Assembly (NCBI GenBank): GCA_050954505.1
Contig: JBPBPY010000512.1
Span: forward strand, 1-12,244
Reading direction: 5' to 3'
DNA length: 12,244 bases
DNA from: JAQGMO01 sp050954505
Lineage (GTDB): Bacteria; Pseudomonadota; Gammaproteobacteria; Burkholderiales; Burkholderiaceae_D
The first letter of the stretch is position 1. Each line of letters starts with the position of its first letter. The translations under genes were made by a program, and so were the position numbers. This document shows positions 6,994 to 12,244 of this stretch, piece after piece. The notes beneath the pieces are model-generated. The model was not told where the DNA came from. It saw only the letters and a program-made list of their open reading frames with translations, and searched no databases.

Positions 6994-7090
6994 TCATGTC
7001 GACTTTGCGGGTCGAACAAGTCGCGGGCAACGCCGCGCGGGGCCGATCCATCCAAGGATATCAGGATGAACCGGCCAGCCGCACGCTTGC

Positions 7091-9376
7091 TCAATACCGT
7101 ACGTTCATCGCCAGGATGATCGAGCGGCCTGGCGCCACCGATGCGTAGTGCGATGCATACGCCTGGTTGAAGTAGGTATTGTTGGCAAGGTTCTGGATAT
7201 TCAGCTGCATCGTCACCGTCTTGCTGATTGCGTACGAAGCCATGGCATCGATGCGCGTATAAGCCGGAATGAACTTGGTGTTGGCAGTGTTGCCGTAGAC
7301 CTTGGACTGGTAGAACGCGCCGGCACCGACGGTCGCCTTGGGCAGGACGGCGTACGAGGTCCACAAGCTGTAGCTGTCCTTGGGGATGTTGGCGAACTGG
7401 TTGCCATTGGTGGTGCTGGGCACATACACGGGTGCAGCAGTGGTGCCGACATTGGTCTGGCCGGCATCGACGATCTCGCTGTTCAGACGGGTGTAGCCAC
7501 CGTAGACCTGCCACTTGCTGGTGATGTTGCCGGAAAAGCCCAGCTCGAAACCCTGCACCTTGTAATTGCCGGCGAGCTGGAGCACGCCGGCGGCGTCGGT
7601 GACGCGGGCATTGGTTTTTTCGGTGCGGAACAGCGCACCGGTCAGCGAGAGCTTGTTGTTGAACAGGTCCCACTTGCTGCCCAGCTCGATGCTCTTGCTG
7701 CGTTCCGGATCGAGGGTCTGGTTGGTTGCCGTCAGTGCGCCGTCGGAGGTGCCGCTGCTGGCGTTCAAGCCGGCCGGATCGGACGAGGTGCTGTAGTTGA
7801 CATAGATGCTGCCATTGCTGAGCGGCTTGAATACCACGCCGGACTGGTAATTGAAGAAGCTCGAGTTATTGCGCAGGTTGCTGGCGCTGACCGCAGCAAT
7901 GGCCACGCCGGTCGGGCTGTTGGCGGCCGTGACGGCAGGGTAGGCACCCTGATTCAATGAGGTGCGATAGCTGTCGAAGCGCACACCGCCATTGACGGAC
8001 CACTGTGGCGACAAGGTGGCGGTGTCGAACACGTAGGCAGAGTAGGTGTTGTTGGCGGCATTGGTGGGCTTGTTGGCGCGGCCGACATAACCACTCCATG
8101 GATCGCCCGAATTCGGATTCGTCAGGCTGGTGCAATTGTAGTTCGATACCGCGCCGCTGCCGTTGAGACAGGCTGTGGTGCCGGTGGAAGTGGCCGCAAG
8201 GTAGGCGTCATACATGGTTTCTTCACGCGAGAGCTCGATGCCGGTGGAGAAATTGTGTTTGACAGTGCCGGTCATGGTTTCGCCGTACAATGCCGTCTGG
8301 TTCTGGATCGTCTTCGATTCCGTGTAGCGCGAATTGGCGCGGCGCCAGACAAGGCCGTTATAGGTATTGCCCTGGCTGTCATCCGGCTGGGTCCACAGAT
8401 AGTCATTGTCGGTCTTGCCGATGCGCGTTGTATTGCGCACGTGGATCAGAGGCGTGATGTCATGCTCGATACGCGCCGTGCCGATGTCGGCCTGGGTCTT
8501 GCGGAAGTCGCGGTCGGCCAAGCCGTAGAAGGTGTTGCGGTTGACGCCATAGGGTGCACCATCGCCGTTGCGGGCGTCGCCTGCCTTTGGATTGTTGTAC
8601 GGGATGCCGCTGTCCGGCAAGTCGTCGGACTGCATGTGATAGTAGCTGAAGGTCATCCGGGTCGCCGAGTTCAGGCCCAGCGTCAGCGAAGGCGCAATGC
8701 CCCAGCGCGTGTTGTCGACGGCGTCACGGCCGGGAATGCCGGCGTCATGCACCATCGCATTGAGACGGAAGGCAGCATTGTCGCCAATGAGGAAGTTGCC
8801 ATCGGCGCTAACCCGCTTGTAGCCGGCGTTGCCCAGCGCAATGCTGCCTGCGCGCAGTTCTTCCTTCAGCGGCGCCTTGCTGACCAGGTTGATGCTGCCG
8901 CCGGTGGAGCCGCCACCGCCGAAGGCCGAGCTGGCGCCCTTGACCACTTCGATCGATTCGATATTGAAGGTTTCGCGCGATTGCGAACCGAGGTCGCGCA
9001 CGCCATCGATGAAGGTGCTGGCCTGGGCATCGAAGCCGCGGATGAAGGGACGGTCGCCGACCGGATTGCCGCCTTCACCGGCGCCAAACGTGATGCCCGG
9101 CGTCAGGCGCAGGGCATCGACCAGTGTGGTCGAGCTGGTCTGGCTCATCAGGTCTTGCGAAATCACCGACACGGTCTTGGGTGTATCAAGCAAAGGTGCG
9201 GTGAATTTTTCCGAGGTGGCCTTCTCGGCCTTGATCGGGCTGGCGACGCTTTCCGTGACCTTGATTTCCGGCATGGTGGTGTCGGATGGGGTCTGTGCGT
9301 GCGCGTCCTGCAGCAGCATCGGGCTGGTTATCGTGGCAAACAGGCTTGCCGCGATCGGGGTGAATCTGCGATCCAT
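7091..9376 (-). CDS. fiu: TonB-dependent catecholate siderophore receptor (Fiu/PiuA-like)
   Basis: An outer-membrane receptor that imports ferric catecholate compounds using energy from TonB-ExbB-ExbD. The 761-residue precursor has an N-terminal signal peptide with a likely cleavage site after AHA (about residue 27), a TonB-box-like segment PEIKVTES (36-43), a plug domain (about 55-170, with DTPKTVSVISQDLM, DALRLTPGITFG, IRGFDAQASTFIDGVRDLG and IEVVKGASSAFGGG) and a 22-strand barrel ending in the aromatic C-terminus NVRY. Two Cys residues in TACLNGSGAVSNYNC probably form a disulfide in an extracellular loop. Length and plug sequence resemble E. coli Fiu (760 residues). The ribosome binding site is weak (GCGGAT, about 7 bases upstream). 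The gene heads a Fur-type operon with piuC and the Sel1 gene. Exact ligand preference cannot be read from sequence. Confidence 0.94.
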   Translation of the reverse strand: MDRRFTPIAASLFATITSPMLLQDAHAQTPSDTTMPEIKVTESVASPIKAEKATSEKFTAPLLDTPKTVSVISQDLMSQTSSTTLVDALRLTPGITFGAGEGGNPVGDRPFIRGFDAQASTFIDGVRDLGSQSRETFNIESIEVVKGASSAFGGGGSTGGSINLVSKAPLKEELRAGSIALGNAGYKRVSADGNFLIGDNAAFRLNAMVHDAGIPGRDAVDNTRWGIAPSLTLGLNSATRMTFSYYHMQSDDLPDSGIPYNNPKAGDARNGDGAPYGVNRNTFYGLADRDFRKTQADIGTARIEHDITPLIHVRNTTRIGKTDNDYLWTQPDDSQGNTYNGLVWRRANSRYTESKTIQNQTALYGETMTGTVKHNFSTGIELSREETMYDAYLAATSTGTTACLNGSGAVSNYNCTSLTNPNSGDPWSGYVGRANKPTNAANNTYSAYVFDTATLSPQWSVNGGVRFDSYRTSLNQGAYPAVTAANSPTGVAIAAVSASNLRNNSSFFNYQSGVVFKPLSNGSIYVNYSTSSDPAGLNASSGTSDGALTATNQTLDPERSKSIELGSKWDLFNNKLSLTGALFRTEKTNARVTDAAGVLQLAGNYKVQGFELGFSGNITSKWQVYGGYTRLNSEIVDAGQTNVGTTAAPVYVPSTTNGNQFANIPKDSYSLWTSYAVLPKATVGAGAFYQSKVYGNTANTKFIPAYTRIDAMASYAISKTVTMQLNIQNLANNTYFNQAYASHYASVAPGRSIILAMNVRY

Positions 9377-9494
9377 GGTGGTTATCCGCTGGGTTGTGAC
9401 CTCGTCGATGAAGGACGCGTCGTGGCTGACTTGATTGGCTGGCTCGCGGAAATCCGATGGCTGGCTGAGGTTGATGCTGATGCTGATTCTGTTT

Positions 9495-9510
9495 GCCTGG
9501 AGGCCCAGGC
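9495..9510 (-). promoter_or_regulatory. Short hairpin in the receptor mRNA leader
   Basis: GCCTGG (9495-9500) and CCAGGC (9505-9510) form a perfect 6-bp stem with a four-base loop. It would lie about 20 nt inside the transcript from the promoter at 9535-9563. It may stabilise the 5' end of the long leader. Confidence 0.4.
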
Positions 9511-9534
9511 TTGCAGGAAACTGACAATGCCTGC

Positions 9535-9563
9535 ATTCTAGATGAGAATAATTCTTGTTTCAA
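9535..9563 (-). promoter_or_regulatory. Sigma70 promoter of the iron operon
   Basis: On the minus strand TTGAAA (-35, at 9558-9563) is followed by exactly 17 bp and then TAGAAT (-10, at 9535-9540). Each box matches its consensus at all but one or two positions. Transcription would start near 9528, giving a leader of about 150 nt before the receptor ATG. The spacer consists almost entirely of the Fur-box-like sequence. Confidence 0.75.
9543..9557. promoter_or_regulatory. Fur box
   Basis: TGAGAATAATTCTTG fits the 7-1-7 Fur inverted repeat (TGATAAT, one base, ATTATCA) at 10 of 14 positions, with a perfect AGAAT-A-ATTCT core. It lies between the -35 and -10 boxes, where iron-loaded Fur would block RNA polymerase. 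With the downstream receptor and PiuC genes this makes iron repression of the operon very likely. Confidence 0.8.
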
Positions 9564-9586
9564 TAGGAAGCAGCAGTTATTCGATT

Positions 9587-9598
9587 TTTGTGCACAAA
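9587..9598. promoter_or_regulatory. 12-bp perfect palindrome, possible operator
   Basis: TTTGTGCACAAA is perfectly palindromic and AT-rich at its ends, in a divergent promoter region. It begins 23 bp upstream of the -35 box of the iron operon and about 350 bp upstream of prpE. The flanks CGATTT (9582-9587) and AAATCG (9596-9601) also pair with each other. It looks like a site for a dimeric regulator, but I cannot name one. Confidence 0.35.
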
Positions 9599-9792
9599 TC
9601 GTGGCGGCGGATGTTGCCCGTGCCAGCGTCCGGCTCCGAATCGCGTGAAAAACAATGTCAAGGCCATGTGTTTGCGCAAGCCCCCTGGCGCGGTCTCACG
9701 CTCGAATGTGCGGCGGTGGCGACACTGCTTGGTGTTTGCGCTTCGCCCTGGGTTACCATGGAGCCGGCAATGAAAGCGCACTGAACCCGGGT

Positions 9793-9845
9793 GCAGACAG
9801 CTGATAGCAGAGAGCAGAGAGCCGAGAGCAGACAGCTAACAGCTG
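9793..9845 (+). repeat. Purine-rich repeated leader upstream of prpE
   Basis: A 10-bp direct repeat GCAGACAGCT occurs at 9793-9802 and 9828-9837, with AGAGC-type purine repeats between. CAGCTGATAGC (9798-9808) and GCTAACAGCTG (9835-9845) also form an imperfect inverted repeat (10 of 11 pairs) enclosing the purine-rich loop. It lies about 107 bp before the prpE start. The low complexity suggests slippage. A leader RNA hairpin is possible. Confidence 0.55.
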
Positions 9846-9951
9846 GCAACGTCAATCGGGCCGGCGCCATTGCGGTGACGGCAAAGCGCGCAGACGCAGA
9901 GCCGTGCCAATGTGCAGCAAGCTGCACCGCATCCCATTCATGGAGGAGACA

Positions 9952-11859
9952 ATGTCCTACGCAGACTTGTACCAACGCTCGATCGATGAGCCGCGCACTT
10001 ACTGGGCCGAGCAAGCCCGGCTGATCGACTGGCATCGCCCATTTGCAGAAGTGCTCGACAACAGCCGGGCACCCTTCGCACGCTGGTTCGTCGGTGGCCA
10101 GACCAGTCTTTGCCACAATGCGCTGGACCGCTGGCTCGACAGCCAGGGTGACGCCACTGCCTTGATTGCCGTGACAACCGAACTGGGCGATGGCAACCCG
10201 CGCGAGACGGTCTACAGTTTTCGCCAGTTGCATGCCGAAGTCATGACCTGTGCGGCCATGCTGCTGTCGCTCGGGGTGGAGCGCGGCCAGCGGGTCCTGC
10301 TCTACATGCCGATGATTGCCGAAGCCAGCATTGCCATGCTGGCCTGCGCACGGATCGGCGCGGTCCATTCGGTGGTCTTCGGCGGCTTTGCCGCCAACAG
10401 CCTGGCCACGCGCATCGACGACGCCCGCCCGGTTCTGATCCTGTCGGCCGACGCCGGTTCGCGCAATGGCAAGCCGATTCCTTACAAGCCTTTGCTGGAT
10501 CAAGCCATGGCGCTGGCGCATCACAAACCGGCGCACGTGCTGATGGTCGACCGCGGCTTGGCCAGCATGAAGGTGGTCGAGGGCCGCGATGTCGACTATG
10601 GCCGCCTGCGCCAGCGCCACCTCGGCGCCGAGGTGCCGGTGACCTGGCTGGAGGCCACCGATTCGTCCTATATCCTGTATACCTCAGGCACCACCGGCAC
10701 GCCGAAGGGCGTACAACGCGACGTTGGCGGCTATGCCGTGGCGCTGGCGGCATCGATGCAAAACCTGTTTTGCGGCCAGCCGAAGGAAACCTTTTTCTGT
10801 ACCTCCGATATTGGCTGGGTCGTCGGTCATTCCTACATCGTCTACGGGCCGCTGATCGCCGGCATGGCAACCGTCATGTACGAGGGCTTGCCATTGCGCC
10901 CCGACGCCGGCATCTGGTGGTCGCTGGTGGAAAAGTACCGGATCACGCGCATGTTTTCGGCGCCCACCGCGATCCGGGTGCTGAAAAAACAGCCGCCCGA
11001 ATTCATGGGCAAGTACGACCTTTCTTCGCTCAAGGCGCTGTACCTGGCCGGCGAACCGCTCGATGAAACCACTTCGGACTGGATTGCCAAGGCGCTTGGC
11101 GTGCCGGTGATCGACAACTACTGGCAGACCGAAAGCGGCTGGCCGATCCTGTCGATCGCACGCGGCATCGACGATCGCCCCAGCCGGCTCGGCAGCCCCG
11201 GCGTGCCCATGCCCGGCTACAAGGTACGCATTGTCGATGACGCCACTGGCGCCGATTGCCAAGCCAACCGGAAAGGCGTCCTGGTAATCGATTATCCTTT
11301 GCCGCCCGGATGCCTGCAGACGGTCCATGGCGACGATGCCCGCTACGAATCGACCTACTGGGCAGAGTACGGCCAAACCCTCGCGTACTCAACCTTCGAC
11401 TGGGGCATTCGCGACCAGGACGGTTATTACTTCATCCTCGGCCGCACCGACGACGTCATCAACGTCGCCGGACATCGCCTGGGCACGCGCGAAATCGAGG
11501 AATGCGTGTCGAGCCATGCCAATGTCTCCGAAGTCGCGGTGGTCGGTGTGCAGGATGCGACCAAGGGCCAGGCAGCAATGGCATTCGTGGTGGCCAGGAA
11601 TCCGGCTGGCCTCGATGACCCTGTGGCCCGGCAACGTTTCGAAGCCCAGATCATGTCCCTGGTGGATGCGAAGATCGGCGCCCTGGCGCGGCCGGCCCGC
11701 GTGGTCGTCATTGGACTGCTGCCCAAGACCCGCTCGGGGAAGCTGCTGCGCCGCGTGATCCAGGCCATCTGCGAAGGTCGCGATACCGGCGATGTGAGCA
11801 TGATCGACGACCCTGCATCGCTGGTGCAGATCCGCCAGGCGCTGGGGCAGGGCGGCTGA
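9952..11859 (+). CDS. prpE: Propionyl-CoA synthetase PrpE
   Basis: Activates propionate with ATP and CoA to propionyl-CoA, feeding PrpC. The 635-residue protein is an ANL-superfamily acyl-CoA synthetase close to the 628 residues of E. coli PrpE. Visible motifs are the N-terminal domain (YADLYQRSIDEPRTYWAEQARLIDW), the phosphate-binding loop YTSGTTGTPKG (243-253) followed by the PrpE-typical VQRDVGGYAVAL, SDIGWVVGHSYIVYGPL (285-301), YWQTE (390-394), GRTDDVINVAGHR (497-509) and the C-terminal PKTRSGKLLRR (591-601) with catalytic Lys597, the usual acylation-controlled residue. I chose the ATG at 9952 because GGAGGAG (9942-9948) lies just upstream and family members begin there; an in-frame ATG at 9904 has no such site. 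It is separated from prpBCD by fsr and an opposite-strand iron operon, so it must have its own promoter. Confidence 0.96.
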   Translation: MSYADLYQRSIDEPRTYWAEQARLIDWHRPFAEVLDNSRAPFARWFVGGQTSLCHNALDRWLDSQGDATALIAVTTELGDGNPRETVYSFRQLHAEVMTCAAMLLSLGVERGQRVLLYMPMIAEASIAMLACARIGAVHSVVFGGFAANSLATRIDDARPVLILSADAGSRNGKPIPYKPLLDQAMALAHHKPAHVLMVDRGLASMKVVEGRDVDYGRLRQRHLGAEVPVTWLEATDSSYILYTSGTTGTPKGVQRDVGGYAVALAASMQNLFCGQPKETFFCTSDIGWVVGHSYIVYGPLIAGMATVMYEGLPLRPDAGIWWSLVEKYRITRMFSAPTAIRVLKKQPPEFMGKYDLSSLKALYLAGEPLDETTSDWIAKALGVPVIDNYWQTESGWPILSIARGIDDRPSRLGSPGVPMPGYKVRIVDDATGADCQANRKGVLVIDYPLPPGCLQTVHGDDARYESTYWAEYGQTLAYSTFDWGIRDQDGYYFILGRTDDVINVAGHRLGTREIEECVSSHANVSEVAVVGVQDATKGQAAMAFVVARNPAGLDDPVARQRFEAQIMSLVDAKIGALARPARVVVIGLLPKTRSGKLLRRVIQAICEGRDTGDVSMIDDPASLVQIRQALGQGG

Positions 11860-11892
11860 GTCACGTTGGGCGTGCCAGCGGCGGGCTGCCCC
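11844..11892 (+). terminator. Weak inverted repeat at the prpE 3' end
   Basis: GGGGCAG (11844-11850), inside the last prpE codons, pairs perfectly with CTGCCCC (11886-11892) across a 35-base loop that contains the stop codon. There is no T tract, so any terminator role is tentative. Confidence 0.25.
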
Positions 11893-11917
11893 GATTGTGG
11901 TCATGGTCGGCCGCGCT

Positions 11918-11941
11918 GCGTCAGGGTCAGCGTCAGGGTCA
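11918..11941 (+). repeat. Tandem 12-bp direct repeat (2 copies)
   Basis: GCGTCAGGGTCA occurs at 11918-11929 and again at 11930-11941, followed by the related AGGGTC. It lies between prpE and the next gene, about 70 bp before its start. It may be a paired regulator site or slippage; no function can be assigned. Confidence 0.6.
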
Positions 11942-12012
11942 AGGGTCTCCTGGCTGCGCTGGCCCAGGCTTTGCATTACACTCGATCCATCCAACTTCTT
12001 CAGGATTCCTGC

Positions 12013-12244
12013 ATGAGATCGACCAGAGCCAGCGCTGCCATCGAGCGCCTCAAGACCCGTAGCGGCAACCCCGACTTTTCCATGGTGCGCACCGCCGACG
12101 GGCGCTTCTTCCTGGTGGCAACCGGCGCCGACGGTGTGCAGGAAAAATTGGGCGAGCCATTGGAAATGGATGAGTTCGTCCGCTTCGTCAATGCCCATGG
12201 ACCGCAGGTGGTCAAACGGGTCAGCAAGCTCGATGTCAAGTTCG
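12013..12244 (+). CDS. Conserved-looking hypothetical protein (3' partial)
   Basis: The frame is open from the ATG at 12013 to the window end, giving 77 residues with no stop. The translation begins MRSTRASAAIERLKTRSGNP and continues with a pattern resembling two short beta strands (FSMVRTADGRFFLVATG) and a helix (EPLEMDEFVRFVNAHG). No signal peptide or membrane segment is visible. AGGA at 12002-12005, seven bases upstream, supports the start, and codon use is like that of its neighbours. I do not recognise a named family, so no function is given. It follows prpE by 153 bp on the same strand and could be read from the same transcript or from its own promoter. Confidence 0.7.
   Translation, partial: MRSTRASAAIERLKTRSGNPDFSMVRTADGRFFLVATGADGVQEKLGEPLEMDEFVRFVNAHGPQVVKRVSKLDVKF

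Larger units (their letters stand above)
9377..9951. other. 575-bp divergent intergenic region between the iron operon and prpE
   Basis: No gene is supported. The left part is the roughly 150-nt leader of the receptor gene, including a perfect hairpin GCCTGG 9495-9500 / CCAGGC 9505-9510. Then come the Fur-box promoter, a 12-bp palindrome at 9587-9598 and, to the right, a purine-rich repeated leader before prpE. An open frame at 9542-9784 (+) has no ribosome binding site or recognisable similarity and overlaps the promoter. I found no convincing sigma70 or sigma54 promoter for prpE. Confidence 0.6.

Noticed and set aside
8255..9541. 428-residue open frame on the plus strand over the receptor gene
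   Set aside because: It mirrors the receptor codons on the opposite strand, has no family match, and its end overlaps the Fur-box promoter.
9542..9784. 80-residue open frame in the divergent region
   Set aside because: It starts inside the Fur box, has no ribosome binding site and resembles nothing known.
9658..9951. Possible sigma54 promoter (GG/GC spaced) for prpE, as in enteric PrpR-controlled operons
   Set aside because: The best candidate, near the TGGCGC motif, has the wrong GG-to-GC spacing and lacks the TTGC half.
9658..10620. 320-residue open frame on the minus strand over the start of prpE
   Set aside because: It is antisense to prpE, and the part outside prpE translates the low-complexity repeats into LLSALCSLLSAVC-type sequence. 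It is not a credible protein.
11977..11982. TACACT as a -10 box for the gene at 12013
   Set aside because: It matches the consensus at only four of six positions and has no acceptable -35 box at the right distance.

Overview
This 12.2 kb window is high-GC bacterial chromosome and looks like a betaproteobacterium. Its prpB-prpC-prpD order, Fsr-type transporter and PiuC/Fiu iron module suggest Burkholderiales, possibly Oxalobacteraceae, but the genus is inferred from gene content and protein resemblance only. All large genes are intact apart from the two cut by the window edges. I saw no mobile element, CRISPR array, tRNA or rRNA.

Layout. Positions 1-3675 (+) hold the methylcitrate cycle: the end of prpB (methylisocitrate lyase), prpC (2-methylcitrate synthase) and prpD (2-methylcitrate dehydratase). 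The spacers between them are long (128 and 209 bp) and rich in inverted repeats. Positions 4003-5259 (+) hold a fosmidomycin-resistance-type MFS exporter (fsr). Its upstream region carries three tandem 11-bp repeats next to a possible extended -10 promoter. Positions 5260-5359 are a convergent intergenic region with nested inverted repeats. Positions 5360-9376 (-) are an iron-uptake operon, read right to left: a Fiu/PiuA-like TonB-dependent catecholate receptor, a PiuC/YbiX-type Fe(II)/2-oxoglutarate hydroxylase, and a Sel1-repeat protein translationally coupled to it. The operon has a convincing sigma70 promoter (TTGAAA, 17 bp, TAGAAT) whose spacer is filled by a Fur-box-like sequence. Positions 9952-11859 (+) hold prpE (propionyl-CoA synthetase), divergent from the iron operon. 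The window ends in the start of an uncharacterised gene at 12013.

How the genes work together. PrpE activates propionate, PrpC condenses propionyl-CoA with oxaloacetate, PrpD dehydrates 2-methylcitrate, an aconitase (not in this window) rehydrates the product, and PrpB cleaves 2-methylisocitrate to pyruvate and succinate. The enzyme set is nearly complete, but prpE is separated from prpBCD by an exporter gene and a Fur-type iron operon. No prpR regulator gene is visible. The iron operon should be expressed when iron is scarce and would import ferric catechol-type siderophores.

I found no convincing undescribed defence or mobile system. The points most worth a second look are the structured prp spacers, the phased repeats before fsr, the hairpin between the receptor and piuC, and the iron operon placed inside the prp locus.
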